Position numbers and translations under genes: made by a program
Origin: Meridianimarinicoccus sp. MJW13
GTDB lineage: Bacteria; Pseudomonadota; Alphaproteobacteria; Rhodobacterales; Rhodobacteraceae
Direction of reading: 5' to 3'
Assembly: GCF_014901205.1 (NCBI RefSeq)
Contig: NZ_JACNMU010000012.1
Location: forward strand, 1-64,000
DNA: 64,000 nucleotides
Shown: positions 17,199-25,548 of the stretch, piece by piece
How positions within the stretch are numbered: position 1 is the stretch's first letter
Layout of the letters: every line of letters starts with the position of its first letter
Notes under the pieces: model-generated
Databases searched by the model: none
The model's input: the letters and a program-made list of their open reading frames with translations, nothing else
Told to the model about the DNA's origin: nothing

Positions 17199-17639
17199 TC
17201 ATGCCCTACCCTTGACCGCGGGTGGCTCTACCCGGATCACCGTCAGCATCCGCCGTTGGTCGGCACGCGTGTCCCAGTGGAAAACGGCGCCTTCGGCCAG
17301 CCCCAGCAGCGCGACACCAATGGGGGTCAGGACCGACACGCGTTGTTGCGTGATGTCGGCATCTTCGGGAAACACCAGCGTCACGCGTTTCTCAAGGCCG
17401 GTGGTCTCGTCGCGGTAGGTCACGGTGCTGCCGATTGACACGACATTTGCCGGCATCTTGGACGGCGCGACAATCCGGGCCCGTCCCAGTTCGTCCAACA
17501 GGCGGTCCGCCAGTGCGGGATTGCGGTGCAAAGCGCCTTCGGCCAGGGCTTCGATATGCGCAAGATCATCGGCACTGATCATGACTTTTGGAGCCCGAAG
17601 GCTACGCTTTTTGGCGGGTTTGTTCATTTCGACCATCAT
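17199..17639 (-). CDS. rnk: Nucleoside diphosphate kinase regulator Rnk (GreA/GreB-like)
   Basis: A 146-residue protein with a short N-terminal helical hairpin and a C-terminal FKBP-like GreA/GreB domain (VSIGSTVTYRDETTG to VSVLTPIGVALLGLAEGAVF). It lacks the long acidic coiled coil of true GreA, so it fits the Rnk group, which binds RNA polymerase without transcript cleavage. AGGAGG lies 8 bases before the ATG at 17639. Its neighbours are stress-type genes. Confidence 0.85.
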   Translation of the reverse strand: MMVEMNKPAKKRSLRAPKVMISADDLAHIEALAEGALHRNPALADRLLDELGRARIVAPSKMPANVVSIGSTVTYRDETTGLEKRVTLVFPEDADITQQRVSVLTPIGVALLGLAEGAVFHWDTRADQRRMLTVIRVEPPAVKGRA

Positions 17640-17802
17640 TGAAAGGCCTCCTCGATGTGAGTGCGTGAAGGCGAAAGGCGGGGTGCCGTTCGCTGTTGGG
17701 GACTATCTGGGTTTCAGCACGGGTTCCGCGCGGCGCCATACCGCTCGCGGACAGGTTCTGGTCTTGCGTTCCTGTCGTGCAGGTCCTGCACGAAGGCCGT
17801 TG

Positions 17803-17895
17803 TCAGGTGGCGGCGGGGGCCTGAACGACCGGCTGCGCGCGCAGGTCAGATCGGGTCTGGGTGTTGGTCCGCAAGGTGTCTTGGATGCAGCTCAT
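17803..17895 (-). CDS. Possible 30-residue peptide
   Basis: An ATG at 17895 preceded by GAGGAGAAATC, a strong ribosome binding site, opens a frame of 30 codons (MSCIQDTLRTNTQTRSDLRA at its start) ending in TGA. It has no known domain. It could be a leader peptide upstream of rnk or a chance frame; only the ribosome binding site supports it. Confidence 0.25.
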   Translation of the reverse strand: MSCIQDTLRTNTQTRSDLRAQPVVQAPAAT

Positions 17896-17984
17896 GATTT
17901 CTCCTCGGACGACTGCGTCGCCGCGTGTTCATTTCAGGACAATGAGGAGACCCCGGGTGGTTCGGCAGGCGCGAACGCGCCTAG

Positions 17985-18006
17985 ACCGCCCGGGGAAACG
18001 GGCGGT
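17985..18006 (-). terminator. Hairpin between small ORFs
   Basis: An 8-bp stem ACCGCCCG/CGGGCGGT with a 6-base loop, 72 bases past the end of the 49-residue ORF. There is no T-run, so the function is uncertain. Confidence 0.3.
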
Positions 18007-18078
18007 TCAACAGACGAAATCGGAAATGATCTGCATGTGCCATCATGATCCTTGAGGTAGGTATCCGGTTCCCAATAG

Positions 18079-18228
18079 TCAATCGGCAACCGCCATACAG
18101 TTCGTGCCGCACATCGTGACCGACGGATTCGGGCGCTTTTTGGCCGAAAGGTCGCACCCCTCAGCGACCGTATTGAAAGCCACCGTTGCGGTGACCATAT
18201 CAGGACCATGATGATGTTCAGCTTCCAT
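18079..18228 (-). CDS. Possible 49-residue small protein with cysteines and a histidine cluster
   Basis: The frame begins MEAEHHHGPDMVTATVAFNT and ends with a segment containing CGTNC before VAD and a stop. AGGA stands 7 bases before the ATG. Three cysteines and an HHH run suggest metal or redox chemistry, but I recognise no family. It lies within a block of stress-related genes. The amino acid composition is unlike the Arg-rich shadows around it. Confidence 0.35.
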   Translation of the reverse strand: MEAEHHHGPDMVTATVAFNTVAEGCDLSAKKRPNPSVTMCGTNCMAVAD

Positions 18229-18444
18229 ATGAGGTTCCTGCTCAACGCAGGAAAGCTACTGAACCGCCGGTAACCCCGGGCGGGCAGGCAGCCGTGCTTG
18301 TTCACGCCTCGGGGTTCTCTGATCTTCCTTAGATTAATCAAGCAAGACGCAGGCGTTCACGCAGGATATGCGGACCACCGTGTCCAACTGTGCGCGTTGA
18401 CACCCAACGTCTTGATACCAGCAGTTTCAGGATTGGAGGATGAC

Positions 18445-18744
18445 ATGTCCATCTACATCACCCGTCAAGATATCGCCCCCGCTTCCGGAAAGCATGGCGG
18501 TGAGGAATACAGCAATCCCTTCCGGCGGTTGTTCGGCCGCGCAATCAGAAGTTTGCGGCGTCGCAAGATGATCGCAATGCTCGAGTCCCTGGATAACAAC
18601 ACGCTCAGGGATATCGGCCTCAACCGCCGCGATATTGTCCGCGTGGTCAACGAGTTCGATGATCGCGAATTGGGCATGGCGCCCTTGGCACAGCCCGCAG
18701 CGCCAGTCCGGGCAAGCCTTGAACCGCAGCAGATGGCGGCCTGA
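18445..18744 (+). CDS. DUF1127 small protein
   Basis: A 99-residue protein. The Arg-rich helical DUF1127 motif covers about residues 31-70 (FGRAIRSLRRRKMIAMLESL then NTLRDIGLNRRDI). In alphaproteobacteria such proteins link RNA and phosphate or stress responses and may bind RNA. I start it at the ATG at 18445, with GGAGG 7 bases upstream, rather than at the upstream open frame. The C-terminal 25 residues are Ala/Pro-rich and lie outside the domain. Confidence 0.8.
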   Translation: MSIYITRQDIAPASGKHGGEEYSNPFRRLFGRAIRSLRRRKMIAMLESLDNNTLRDIGLNRRDIVRVVNEFDDRELGMAPLAQPAAPVRASLEPQQMAA

Positions 18745-18837
18745 CCGGCCTTGAACGTGACCATCGCGTCACCGGGTTCCGGTGACGCGAGCCCCAAACT
18801 TGCATGTGACCTGTTTCGATCGGAAAGGACCGAAGAG

Positions 18838-19161
18838 ATGATGATCTGTAGAGCCGATTTCGAAGAGCTGTTTCCCGAACTGTTCCCGGCCGAGCCGGCC
18901 CCCGAAGTGAGCCAGGTGGCAATGCCTGACAGCGCGTCGATCAGCGCGCGCCCGGATGACAACGCTGGCAAAAGACGGCCCTCGCCCTGGCAAGGCCGTG
19001 TGGTTTCCGATCGCGAGCCGCACCATGATCCGGACAATCTGGGGAACGCCTCGGAAGGTGCCGCCGCCGCCGTGATGCCGGCCGCGATGGCCTATGCCGC
19101 CGCATGGACGATGCTGTCGGCCCTCGGGTCGATGTCAGCGGACCGGCGCATGGCGTTTTAA
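18838..19161 (+). CDS. Hypothetical 107-residue protein
   Basis: It starts at ATG-ATG 18838 behind GGAAAGGACCGAAGAG. The N-terminal part is acidic (FEELFPELFPAEPAPEVSQ), the middle is polar and the C-terminus holds an alanine-rich helix (AAAAVMPAAMAYAAAWTML) that could sit in or on a membrane. I recognise no family. It lies between the DUF1127 and universal stress genes on the same strand. Confidence 0.5.
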   Translation: MMICRADFEELFPELFPAEPAPEVSQVAMPDSASISARPDDNAGKRRPSPWQGRVVSDREPHHDPDNLGNASEGAAAAVMPAAMAYAAAWTMLSALGSMSADRRMAF

Positions 19162-19203
19162 TCGCCGAACCGTTGGGTTCATGTTCCAGAAGGAGGATTG
19201 ACC

Positions 19204-20079
19204 ATGAAGGCCATGCGCATTCTCGCGGCGGTCGGCCGGTTTCCGGATGACGACGCGGTGCTGCAGCGCGGTATGGAGATTGCAGCGCGCCACGGTGTGC
19301 CGCTGACCATCGCGCATGTGTTGGAAACGCCCGATGATCCGGCGGCCCCTTCTTCTCGAAATACGGCGGAAACCGTCGCGCGTGACGAGATCGAAACGGC
19401 GTTGCACCGGCATGGTTTCGATCCGGCGGACACCGAGATATGGATCGAGACCGGTTCCCCCCCGCGGGTTCTTGTCGAGATCTGCAAAGGTCTGAAGCCG
19501 GCGCTTGCCGTGATGCGCGCGCATCACAAGCCCTGGCTGGTCAAGAAGCTGATCGGATCGACCACCGAAAAGGTGATCGCCGCTGACATCGTGCCGGTCC
19601 TACTTGTCCGGCACCCCGTCGAAAAGCCGTACGGACGCGTGGTGCTGGCGATCGACGGACCCGACGCGGCACCGGCGGCGCTGTCTTTCGTGGGGGCGCT
19701 GTTGCCGGATGCGGCCTTGCACCTGGTTCAGGCCGTCGAAGTGGCACAACAGCTTGAAGAGTCAATGCTGCGTGTGGGGCTGCCTCGGTCCGACCTGGTG
19801 GCGCATCACGATGTCCTTGCACAGGCCGCCGAAAGCCACCTTCGCGCGCTGACGGGCGCACTTGAGACCGGTGTGACCTGGCAGGTGTTGCTTGGCGAGC
19901 CGTCGGCGGAACTCACCCGTGTGACGCAGGACGCTGATGTGGACCTGATCGCGCTTGGACCCAACCGGTCCGGTCTGGTCAGGCGCGTGTTCATGGGCAG
20001 TGTGACCCAAAGCTTGCTGCGCGACGCTGCCTGCGATGTGCTGGTCGGCCGCCGCTCGATGCCTGTATCCGGGATGTAG
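19204..20079 (+). CDS. Tandem-domain universal stress protein
   Basis: A 291-residue protein with two UspA domains, about residues 1-140 and 145-290. The second ends in the nucleotide-binding pattern ALGPNRSGLVRRVFMGSVTQ, close to the G-2x-G-9x-G(S/T) consensus; the first has MRAHHKPWLVKKLIGSTTEK, a less typical version. Such proteins support survival under starvation, low oxygen or oxidative stress. Start at ATG 19204, 7 bases after AGGAGG; the TTG two codons earlier is too close to that site. Confidence 0.9.
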   Translation: MKAMRILAAVGRFPDDDAVLQRGMEIAARHGVPLTIAHVLETPDDPAAPSSRNTAETVARDEIETALHRHGFDPADTEIWIETGSPPRVLVEICKGLKPALAVMRAHHKPWLVKKLIGSTTEKVIAADIVPVLLVRHPVEKPYGRVVLAIDGPDAAPAALSFVGALLPDAALHLVQAVEVAQQLEESMLRVGLPRSDLVAHHDVLAQAAESHLRALTGALETGVTWQVLLGEPSAELTRVTQDADVDLIALGPNRSGLVRRVFMGSVTQSLLRDAACDVLVGRRSMPVSGM

Positions 20080-20150
20080 ACTGGACTGGCACATGGGCGG
20101 CCGGTGGCACCAAGACCGATACCCAATAACGCTCGAAATAGGAGGTTCCC

Positions 20151-20645
20151 ATGACGAACACTTTGAAACAAAACCCGCAAACCAAAGACTCCAAGACCGA
20201 TCTGTCGAACGCCCTGTCCGTGTCTGATGCCCTGGGCAAGGTTCTGAGCGACACCTACCGGCTTGTTCTGAAAAGCCACGTCTACCACTGGAACGTGACC
20301 GGCCCGTTGTTCGTTTCGGTCCACGACATCACCGAGCAACAGTATACCGACATGTTCGCCGCCGCTGATGTGTTGGCCGAGCGCATACGGGCCCTGGGCA
20401 AGCCTGCCTTGATCAGTCCGGCGGGTCTGGCTGCGGGGCCGGACGGGCAGGACCTGAACGCAGGCCTGTCGGCGGAAGAGATGGTCAAGGACCTTCTGTC
20501 CGACCACGAGGCTTTGGCAGAAAGCATGCGTGCGCTGGTCGAAACCGCAGAGTCCGCGCAGGATCCGGTGACCGCGGACCTTGCCACCGAACGTGCCGGC
20601 TTCCACGAACAGGCGGCCTGGATGCTGCGCGCGATCGCGTCCTAG
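20151..20645 (+). CDS. dps: Dps-family ferritin-like DNA protection protein
   Basis: A 164-residue Dps protein, forming a 12-mer shell that oxidises and stores iron and shields DNA. The ferroxidase residues are visible in KSHVYHWNVTG (His43, His46) and in DMFAAADVLAERIRALG. The Lys-rich N-terminal 20 residues (TLKQNPQTKDSKTD) could contact DNA. GGAGG precedes the ATG and a strong terminator follows. It fits the stress block. Confidence 0.93.
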   Translation: MTNTLKQNPQTKDSKTDLSNALSVSDALGKVLSDTYRLVLKSHVYHWNVTGPLFVSVHDITEQQYTDMFAAADVLAERIRALGKPALISPAGLAAGPDGQDLNAGLSAEEMVKDLLSDHEALAESMRALVETAESAQDPVTADLATERAGFHEQAAWMLRAIAS

Positions 20646-20678
20646 GTCCACGCGGGCACCACGATGCCCGTCAGATCA

Positions 20679-20706
20679 GCCCCGGCTATAGCCGGGGCTT
20701 TTTTTT
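20679..20706 (+). terminator. Rho-independent terminator after dps
   Basis: An uninterrupted 22-bp palindrome (AGCCCCGGCTA and its complement) is followed by a run of seven T. It stands 34 bases after the dps stop codon. Confidence 0.9.
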
Positions 20707-20798
20707 GGTGCGTTCCTGACGGGGGCAATCTACGCTTGGGGCAGCATGACAGCCCGCCCTAAACCGTTTGCTGGAGACAGAAGATTCCCGATCAAGCC

Positions 20799-22073
20799 GT
20801 GCCCCATAATTTTCGCAGTCTGCTGTCGCCTGTAAAATCCCTGCTTGGCGGCACCATCGCTTTCATGGCCGGCAACAGCCTGCTGGGTGTTGTGCTGCCG
20901 CTTCGGATGCAGGCGGCGGACTATTCCGTGGCTTTGATCGGCGCGATCATGGCGGCCTACTATCTGGGGCTGGCCCTTGGTGGCTACAAGGCCAAGCATG
21001 TCATCCTTCGGATCGGACATATCCGCGCCTTCGCCGCCTTCGCGGCGCTGACCGCGGCCACATGCCTTGCCTATGACTTTTTCTTCACGCCGGCTGCCTG
21101 GGTGGCCCTGCGGGTTCTCAACGGTTTCTGCATCGCCGGGATGACAACTTCGATCGAGAGCTGGCTCAACGAAAGAAGCAGCAATGCAACGCGGGGGCGC
21201 GTTCTGGGCTTCTACATGCTGGCGTTCTATCTTGCGATTGCGTTTGGCCAGACCCTGGTGAACGTTGCTCCGGTTGGCGGCAGTGATCATCTGATGATTT
21301 CCGCGGCGCTGATCGGGTTGTCGCTGGTGCCGATCGCCATGACCGGGCTGGGCGAACCCAAGCTTGGTGATCTGCGCGTTCTGGGCGTCAAGAAACTGTA
21401 CGCCGCGTCGCGGGTTGGGGTGATCGGCGCGGCCGTCGCCGGAATTCTTGTCGGTTCGTTCTACGCCATGGGTGTAGTCTTTGCCCGTCAGATCGGGTTG
21501 GGCGTGACCGAAGCCGCCATGTTCATGAGTACCGTGGTGATCGGCGGTCTTGCTTTCCAGGTGCCGGTCGGCATGCTGGCGGACAGGTTCGACCGACGCA
21601 TTGTCATGGCCTGCATGTTGATCGCCGTCGGGCTGTCCTGGGGGTTGTTGTCGAACTCGATTGCCAGCGGGGTTCCGCTGTCCTGGCTGATGGTCCTGGC
21701 GCTGCCCTTCGGGGGTACAATCAGCAGTGTCTACCCGCTTTGCGTCGCCCAGACCTTTGACCGGCTGGAGCGGAAATACTACGTCGCGGCGTCGGGGCGT
21801 CTGCTGATGGTCTATTCCATCGGCGCGACGATCGGACCGCTGCTTGCGTCAACGCTGATGTCGATCTACGGGCCCTATTCGTTCTTTCTGTTCGAATCCG
21901 CCGTCGCGATTTCCTACGCCATCTTCGTTCTGTTCTGTGTCCGGGCGCGGCCTGATCTGCCCGCCGAAGGAAGCGAAAAGTTCGTGCCGCTGCCAGACAT
22001 CTCGCCGGTTGCCATGGCACTGGATCCACGCGTCGAACCGGAACCGGAAACGCCCGAGTCCAAGACGGCCTGA
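20799..22073 (+). CDS. MFS transporter (YcaD-like)
   Basis: A 424-residue protein with about 12 membrane helices of the major facilitator superfamily. The loop after helix 2 reads GGYKAKHVILRIGHIRAF and the mid-loop ESWLNERSSNATRGRVLGFY resembles the YcaD/UMF1-like drug/metabolite subgroup (ESWL signature). Start is a GTG at 20799; the frame is closed just upstream and no strong ribosome binding site is seen. The substrate is unknown. Confidence 0.82.
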   Translation: MPHNFRSLLSPVKSLLGGTIAFMAGNSLLGVVLPLRMQAADYSVALIGAIMAAYYLGLALGGYKAKHVILRIGHIRAFAAFAALTAATCLAYDFFFTPAAWVALRVLNGFCIAGMTTSIESWLNERSSNATRGRVLGFYMLAFYLAIAFGQTLVNVAPVGGSDHLMISAALIGLSLVPIAMTGLGEPKLGDLRVLGVKKLYAASRVGVIGAAVAGILVGSFYAMGVVFARQIGLGVTEAAMFMSTVVIGGLAFQVPVGMLADRFDRRIVMACMLIAVGLSWGLLSNSIASGVPLSWLMVLALPFGGTISSVYPLCVAQTFDRLERKYYVAASGRLLMVYSIGATIGPLLASTLMSIYGPYSFFLFESAVAISYAIFVLFCVRARPDLPAEGSEKFVPLPDISPVAMALDPRVEPEPETPESKTA

Positions 22074-22241
22074 TGTGGCGAGATCCTGTCGGCCTTGCGG
22101 ATAGGCGACGGGGTACGGGCCGACAACGCCATGTGCGCCCATATCGGCAACACGGCAGCCTGTGCCGCGATCACCCTGTCATAGGGCCTGATGGGCGGGT
22201 GGCCGCGCAATCGCCAAGCGCCCCCTGCCGAAACGGGACAT

Positions 22242-22272
22242 CACCGCGCGACGGGGAGGACGCCGCGCGGTG
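22242..22272. terminator. Hairpin between convergent genes
   Basis: A 9-bp perfect stem CACCGCGCG/CGCGCGGTG with a 13-base loop lies between the MFS gene and the sugar operon end. It has no T-run on either strand. Confidence 0.3.
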
Positions 22273-22278
22273 GTCTGG

Positions 22279-22303
22279 ATGAGGCGTCGTCCACACGCCT
22301 CAT
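22279..22303 (-). terminator. Hairpin at the end of the deoxysugar operon
   Basis: An 8-bp stem ATGAGGCG/CGCCTCAT with a 9-base loop lies 8 bases past the stop codon of the FAH hydrolase gene. Confidence 0.4.
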
Positions 22304-22311
22304 CATTCGGG

Positions 22312-23154
22312 TCAGCTGGCGGTGACGCGCTGATGCTGTTCGCCCAGCCCTTCGATACCCAGACGCATCTCGTCGCCCTCCTTCAGGAAACGCGGCGGCG
22401 TCATGCCCAGACCCACGCCCGGAGGGGTGCCGGTCGAAATGATGTCGCCGGGCTGCAGCGACATGTAGCGCGACAGATAGGACACAACGTGCGCAACGCC
22501 GAACACCATGGTGCGGGTCGAGCCGTCCTGCACGCGTTTGCCGTTCAGCTCCAGCCACATGGACAGTTGCGCCGGATCGGCCACCTCGTCCCGCGTCACC
22601 ATCCAGGGGCCGATGGGGCCGAAGGTGTCGGCGGATTTGCCTTTGACCCACTGGCCGCCGTGCTCCAGCTGGAACGCGCGTTCGGACAGGTCGTTGACGA
22701 CGCAATAGCCCGCCACATGGTCCAGCGCGTCCTCTTCGGACACATCCTTGGCTTCCGTGCCGATGACCACGCCCAGTTCGACTTCCCAATCGCCCTTCTC
22801 GGCACCGCGCGGCAGAACGATGGTGTCGTTGGGGCCGATGATGGCCGAGGTCGCCTTCATGAAGATCACCGGTTCTTTCGGCACTTCCATACCGCTTTCG
22901 GCGGCGTGATCGGCGTAGTTCAGGCCGATGCAGATGAATTTTCCGACATTGCCGACGCAGGCGCCGATGCGGCTGTCGGCGTCGATCACCGGCAGGCTGT
23001 CCAGCGACAGGCCGCGCAGGCGGTCCAGGGTTTCAGGCAGAAGTGCTGCGTCTGCAACATCTTCGATCTCGCCCGACAGGTCACGAATCGATCCATCGGA
23101 ATGCAGTGCTGCGGGACGTTCCTGGCCCTTGGGGCCGACGCGCATGAGTTTCAT
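22312..23154 (-). CDS. Fumarylacetoacetate hydrolase family protein, probable 2,4-diketo-3-deoxy-acid hydrolase
   Basis: A 280-residue FAH-fold hydrolase. The signature GLNYADHAAE is near 77-86, the metal-binding DWEVELGVVIG near 121-131, and KSADTFGPIGPW and STGTPPGVG follow. This subgroup includes 2,4-diketo-3-deoxy-L-fuconate hydrolase, which splits the diketo acid into pyruvate and L-lactate. It is the last gene of a tightly coupled operon, overlapping the aldolase gene by 4 bases, which supports that role. Confidence 0.82.
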   Translation of the reverse strand: MKLMRVGPKGQERPAALHSDGSIRDLSGEIEDVADAALLPETLDRLRGLSLDSLPVIDADSRIGACVGNVGKFICIGLNYADHAAESGMEVPKEPVIFMKATSAIIGPNDTIVLPRGAEKGDWEVELGVVIGTEAKDVSEEDALDHVAGYCVVNDLSERAFQLEHGGQWVKGKSADTFGPIGPWMVTRDEVADPAQLSMWLELNGKRVQDGSTRTMVFGVAHVVSYLSRYMSLQPGDIISTGTPPGVGLGMTPPRFLKEGDEMRLGIEGLGEQHQRVTAS

Positions 23155-24059
23155 GTCAGTTCCTTGTGTTTCGCTGTGTTGGCGGCGACCCGCTGCACCA
23201 TTTGTTCCAGTTCCTTGGCAGTGATGGCGTCGGGCTGGCTGGTGGGCGGTCGCACATAGGCGGATTTGAAGATGCGGCGCTGCACCAGCAACGCCTTGTG
23301 AATGTGATAAAACAGATCGCCCGACTGAAAGCCCAGACGGCTGACCGGCAGTATCCCGGTTTCAACCAATGCGGCGGCAGTGTCAAATTCACCGGCACAA
23401 AGGGCGTTCCAGACCAGCATGAATTCGCGTGCCTGGCTGGCAAAGGGCATGGTGCCCCGCGCGCCACGGCGGAATTCCTCGACCAGCGTGCCGCCGCCCG
23501 CACCACCCAGGATCGCCAGCTTGTCGCCAACGGCGGTCGTCATGGCCTGCACCTGCGCGACGGTGGGCTGGGTTTCCACCTTGATGGTGTCGACCAGCGG
23601 CACGGCGTCGGCGATGCGCAGGGCCAGCGCCGGCGGGATCGGCGATTGGGGTACATCCTGAAGGACAATGGGCAGACCTGTGGCCGACGCGATCTGGTGC
23701 AGATGTTCAATCACCGCGTCTGGCCCGCTGGGGAAGAAATCGGGCGGCCAGATCATCAGGCGGGTGGCGCCGGCCTCGGCGGCCTCGGTGGCCAGTTGCA
23801 CGGCCACATGGGTGCCGGGCGCCGAGACGTTCATGATGACCGGCATCTGTCCATCGACCTGATCGGCCACCGCGCTCAGCATGACGCGCCGTTCCTGCTG
23901 GGTCAGCTTGAAGATCTCGCTGCCGATGGCGATGCCGATGCCGTGTACACCGGCCTCCAGCATGTCATCGACCTCCAGCCGCAGGCTGCCATAGTCGATG
24001 GCGCCATTGGCGGTGAAGGGGGTCAGCAGGATCGGGACGATTCCGGTCAGCCCAGTCAT
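23151..24059 (-). CDS. DapA/NanA-superfamily aldolase, divergent active site
   Basis: A 302-residue class I aldolase-like TIM barrel. The Schiff-base lysine is Lys160 (VDTIKVE). The usual GTTGE loop is AIGSEIF and the tyrosine expected in YxVP is replaced: the segment reads IVLQDVPQ, with Gln134 in place of Tyr. So proton relay must differ from NanA. By context it would cleave a 2-keto-3-deoxy sugar acid to pyruvate and L-lactaldehyde. The start at 24059 overlaps the mutarotase stop by 4 bases; the longer frame upstream is a shadow. Confidence 0.8.
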   Translation of the reverse strand: MTGLTGIVPILLTPFTANGAIDYGSLRLEVDDMLEAGVHGIGIAIGSEIFKLTQQERRVMLSAVADQVDGQMPVIMNVSAPGTHVAVQLATEAAEAGATRLMIWPPDFFPSGPDAVIEHLHQIASATGLPIVLQDVPQSPIPPALALRIADAVPLVDTIKVETQPTVAQVQAMTTAVGDKLAILGGAGGGTLVEEFRRGARGTMPFASQAREFMLVWNALCAGEFDTAAALVETGILPVSRLGFQSGDLFYHIHKALLVQRRIFKSAYVRPPTSQPDAITAKELEQMVQRVAANTAKHKELT

Positions 24060-24388
24060 TCGGCGCTCTCCGTCAGGGTCAGGGAAAATACGGGTTTCAG
24101 GGGGTAGTGCTCGGGGCGGCCGTCGGCGTCGGTCACCATCAGTTGCGCCATCTCGTTCCACCAGCGGGTGGTGGTTTCGCTGGCCGGTGCACCGGGGGCC
24201 GGGAACGGGCGGTCCCGTTCCTGAAAGGCGAAGATCGTGGTGCCGGTGCGGAACAGGTGGAACTGGCGGATGCCGCTTGCGGTCATCTGGTCCAGAAGCT
24301 CGGGCCAGACGGCGGCATGGGCCTTGTCATAGGCCGCTTCCGCGCCGTCCTTCAGGCGCATGGTCCAGGCGCGTCGATGCAGGGTCAT
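24056..24388 (-). CDS. L-rhamnose/L-fucose mutarotase (DUF718)
   Basis: A 110-residue protein of the RhaM/FucM mutarotase family, which equilibrates the anomers of L-rhamnose or L-fucose. Seen: the N-terminal RRAWTMRLKDGAEAAYDKAH, the active-site VWPEL, and TRWWNEMAQLM near the C-terminus, all family hallmarks. It overlaps the genes on both sides by 4 bases. Its presence is the best clue that the operon handles a 6-deoxy-L-hexose. Confidence 0.85.
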   Translation of the reverse strand: MTLHRRAWTMRLKDGAEAAYDKAHAAVWPELLDQMTASGIRQFHLFRTGTTIFAFQERDRPFPAPGAPASETTTRWWNEMAQLMVTDADGRPEHYPLKPVFSLTLTESAE

Positions 24389-25548
24389 GACGTCACCCGG
24401 TTGTCGTCGATGTAGTCCCAGACCACATCGTAGCCCAGGCCGGGACCAGTGGGCATCGCCACATAGCCCTCGGCATCCATCGGATCGCAGTTGCGGCGTA
24501 GATAGGGGTGCGGAGCGTCATAGTCGACGCCGGGGGCCAGCAGCCCTTTCTCGTACCATTCGCTGGTGTCTTCCGAGGTGGCGCCCATGACCTGAAGGTT
24601 GCCCCAGCCCGCCATGTGAATCTCGCAGCGCTGGCCAAAGGCTTCGCAGACCACGGCGGTCTTGCGGCAGCCGGTGATGCCACCCCGGCGAATGTCCATC
24701 CGGCTCATGTCCGAGGCGCCCTGAAGGATCCATTCGGCGCGGGTGAAAACGCCGCCTGCGGCGATTTCGGGGGCCAAAATCGGGATCGACAGTTCGCGGC
24801 ACAGCCGGCGATAGCTTTCGACCCGGTATTCGGGCATCGGATGTTCGAACCAGTAGAAGTCGAGCTTCTCCAGCTCGCGGCCGACTTTGATCGTCTCTTC
24901 CAGCGTGTGGTAGGTGCCCCAGACGTCGTACATCAGCACCATGTCCGGCCCGACCGCCTCGCGCACCAGGTTGATGGTCTCGATATCGGCGCGGATGTTC
25001 GAGGGGCGGCCGTTGGTGGGTTTGCCGGTGTCCGGGTTCCAGAAATAATGCGGATGGATCTTGTAGGCCTTGTAGCCCTCGGCCTTGCAGGCCAGCGCAT
25101 GCTCGGCATAGACCTGCGGCGGACCGATGTTGGGATAGGTCGAGGCATAGGCGGGCACCTTGTCGCGTGCCCCGCCCATCAGCTTGTAGACCGGCAGGCC
25201 GGCGTGGTTGCCCGCCAGATCCCACAGTGCGCAATCGATGACGCTTTGCGCCACTTCGGGAGTGTTGCGCACCCACATCCATTTCCAGATCAGTTCGCGG
25301 TCGAACGGGTCGGCCCCAAGGATCATGTCGCGGACCTGGCCTTCGATCAGGCGCTGTTCGTCCGGCGTCATGCCGTCCTGATCGCCATGCTTGCCGCCGC
25401 CGAAGAAATGGCCGACCAGCCCCGCGTCGGTCTCGATGGTGGTCACGGTCTGGATCACCTCGGCGCCGGGTTTCAGCCGGGCATGGCCGATGTCCCAGCG
25501 GTCCGCGTAGGTGCGGAACCGCGTGACCTTGACGTCGCTGATCTTCAT
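24385..25548 (-). CDS. Enolase-superfamily sugar acid dehydratase (MR subgroup) 1
   Basis: A 387-residue enzyme. The C-terminal barrel carries KIHPH (the KxH base region), metal ligands in MYDVWG, WFEHPMPE and LAPEIAAGG, and the DIRRGGITGC/EIHMAG pair supplying the second acid/base. This layout fits dehydration of a sugar acid to a 2-keto-3-deoxy acid. The substrate may be fuconate, rhamnonate or galactonate; length (387) is shorter than classical L-fuconate dehydratase (about 440). Start at 25548 overlaps the ATPase gene by 4 bases. Confidence 0.82.
   Translation of the reverse strand: MKISDVKVTRFRTYADRWDIGHARLKPGAEVIQTVTTIETDAGLVGHFFGGGKHGDQDGMTPDEQRLIEGQVRDMILGADPFDRELIWKWMWVRNTPEVAQSVIDCALWDLAGNHAGLPVYKLMGGARDKVPAYASTYPNIGPPQVYAEHALACKAEGYKAYKIHPHYFWNPDTGKPTNGRPSNIRADIETINLVREAVGPDMVLMYDVWGTYHTLEETIKVGRELEKLDFYWFEHPMPEYRVESYRRLCRELSIPILAPEIAAGGVFTRAEWILQGASDMSRMDIRRGGITGCRKTAVVCEAFGQRCEIHMAGWGNLQVMGATSEDTSEWYEKGLLAPGVDYDAPHPYLRRNCDPMDAEGYVAMPTGPGLGYDVVWDYIDDNRVTS

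Noticed and set aside
17934-18341. 135-codon minus-strand frame in the stress block
   Set aside because: Arg/Trp-rich and without a start signal; the shorter frame at 18079-18228 on the same strand is better supported.
18325-18345. FNR-like site (ATCAA half-site) upstream of the DUF1127 gene
   Set aside because: Only one half matches; the left half does not fit TTGAT.
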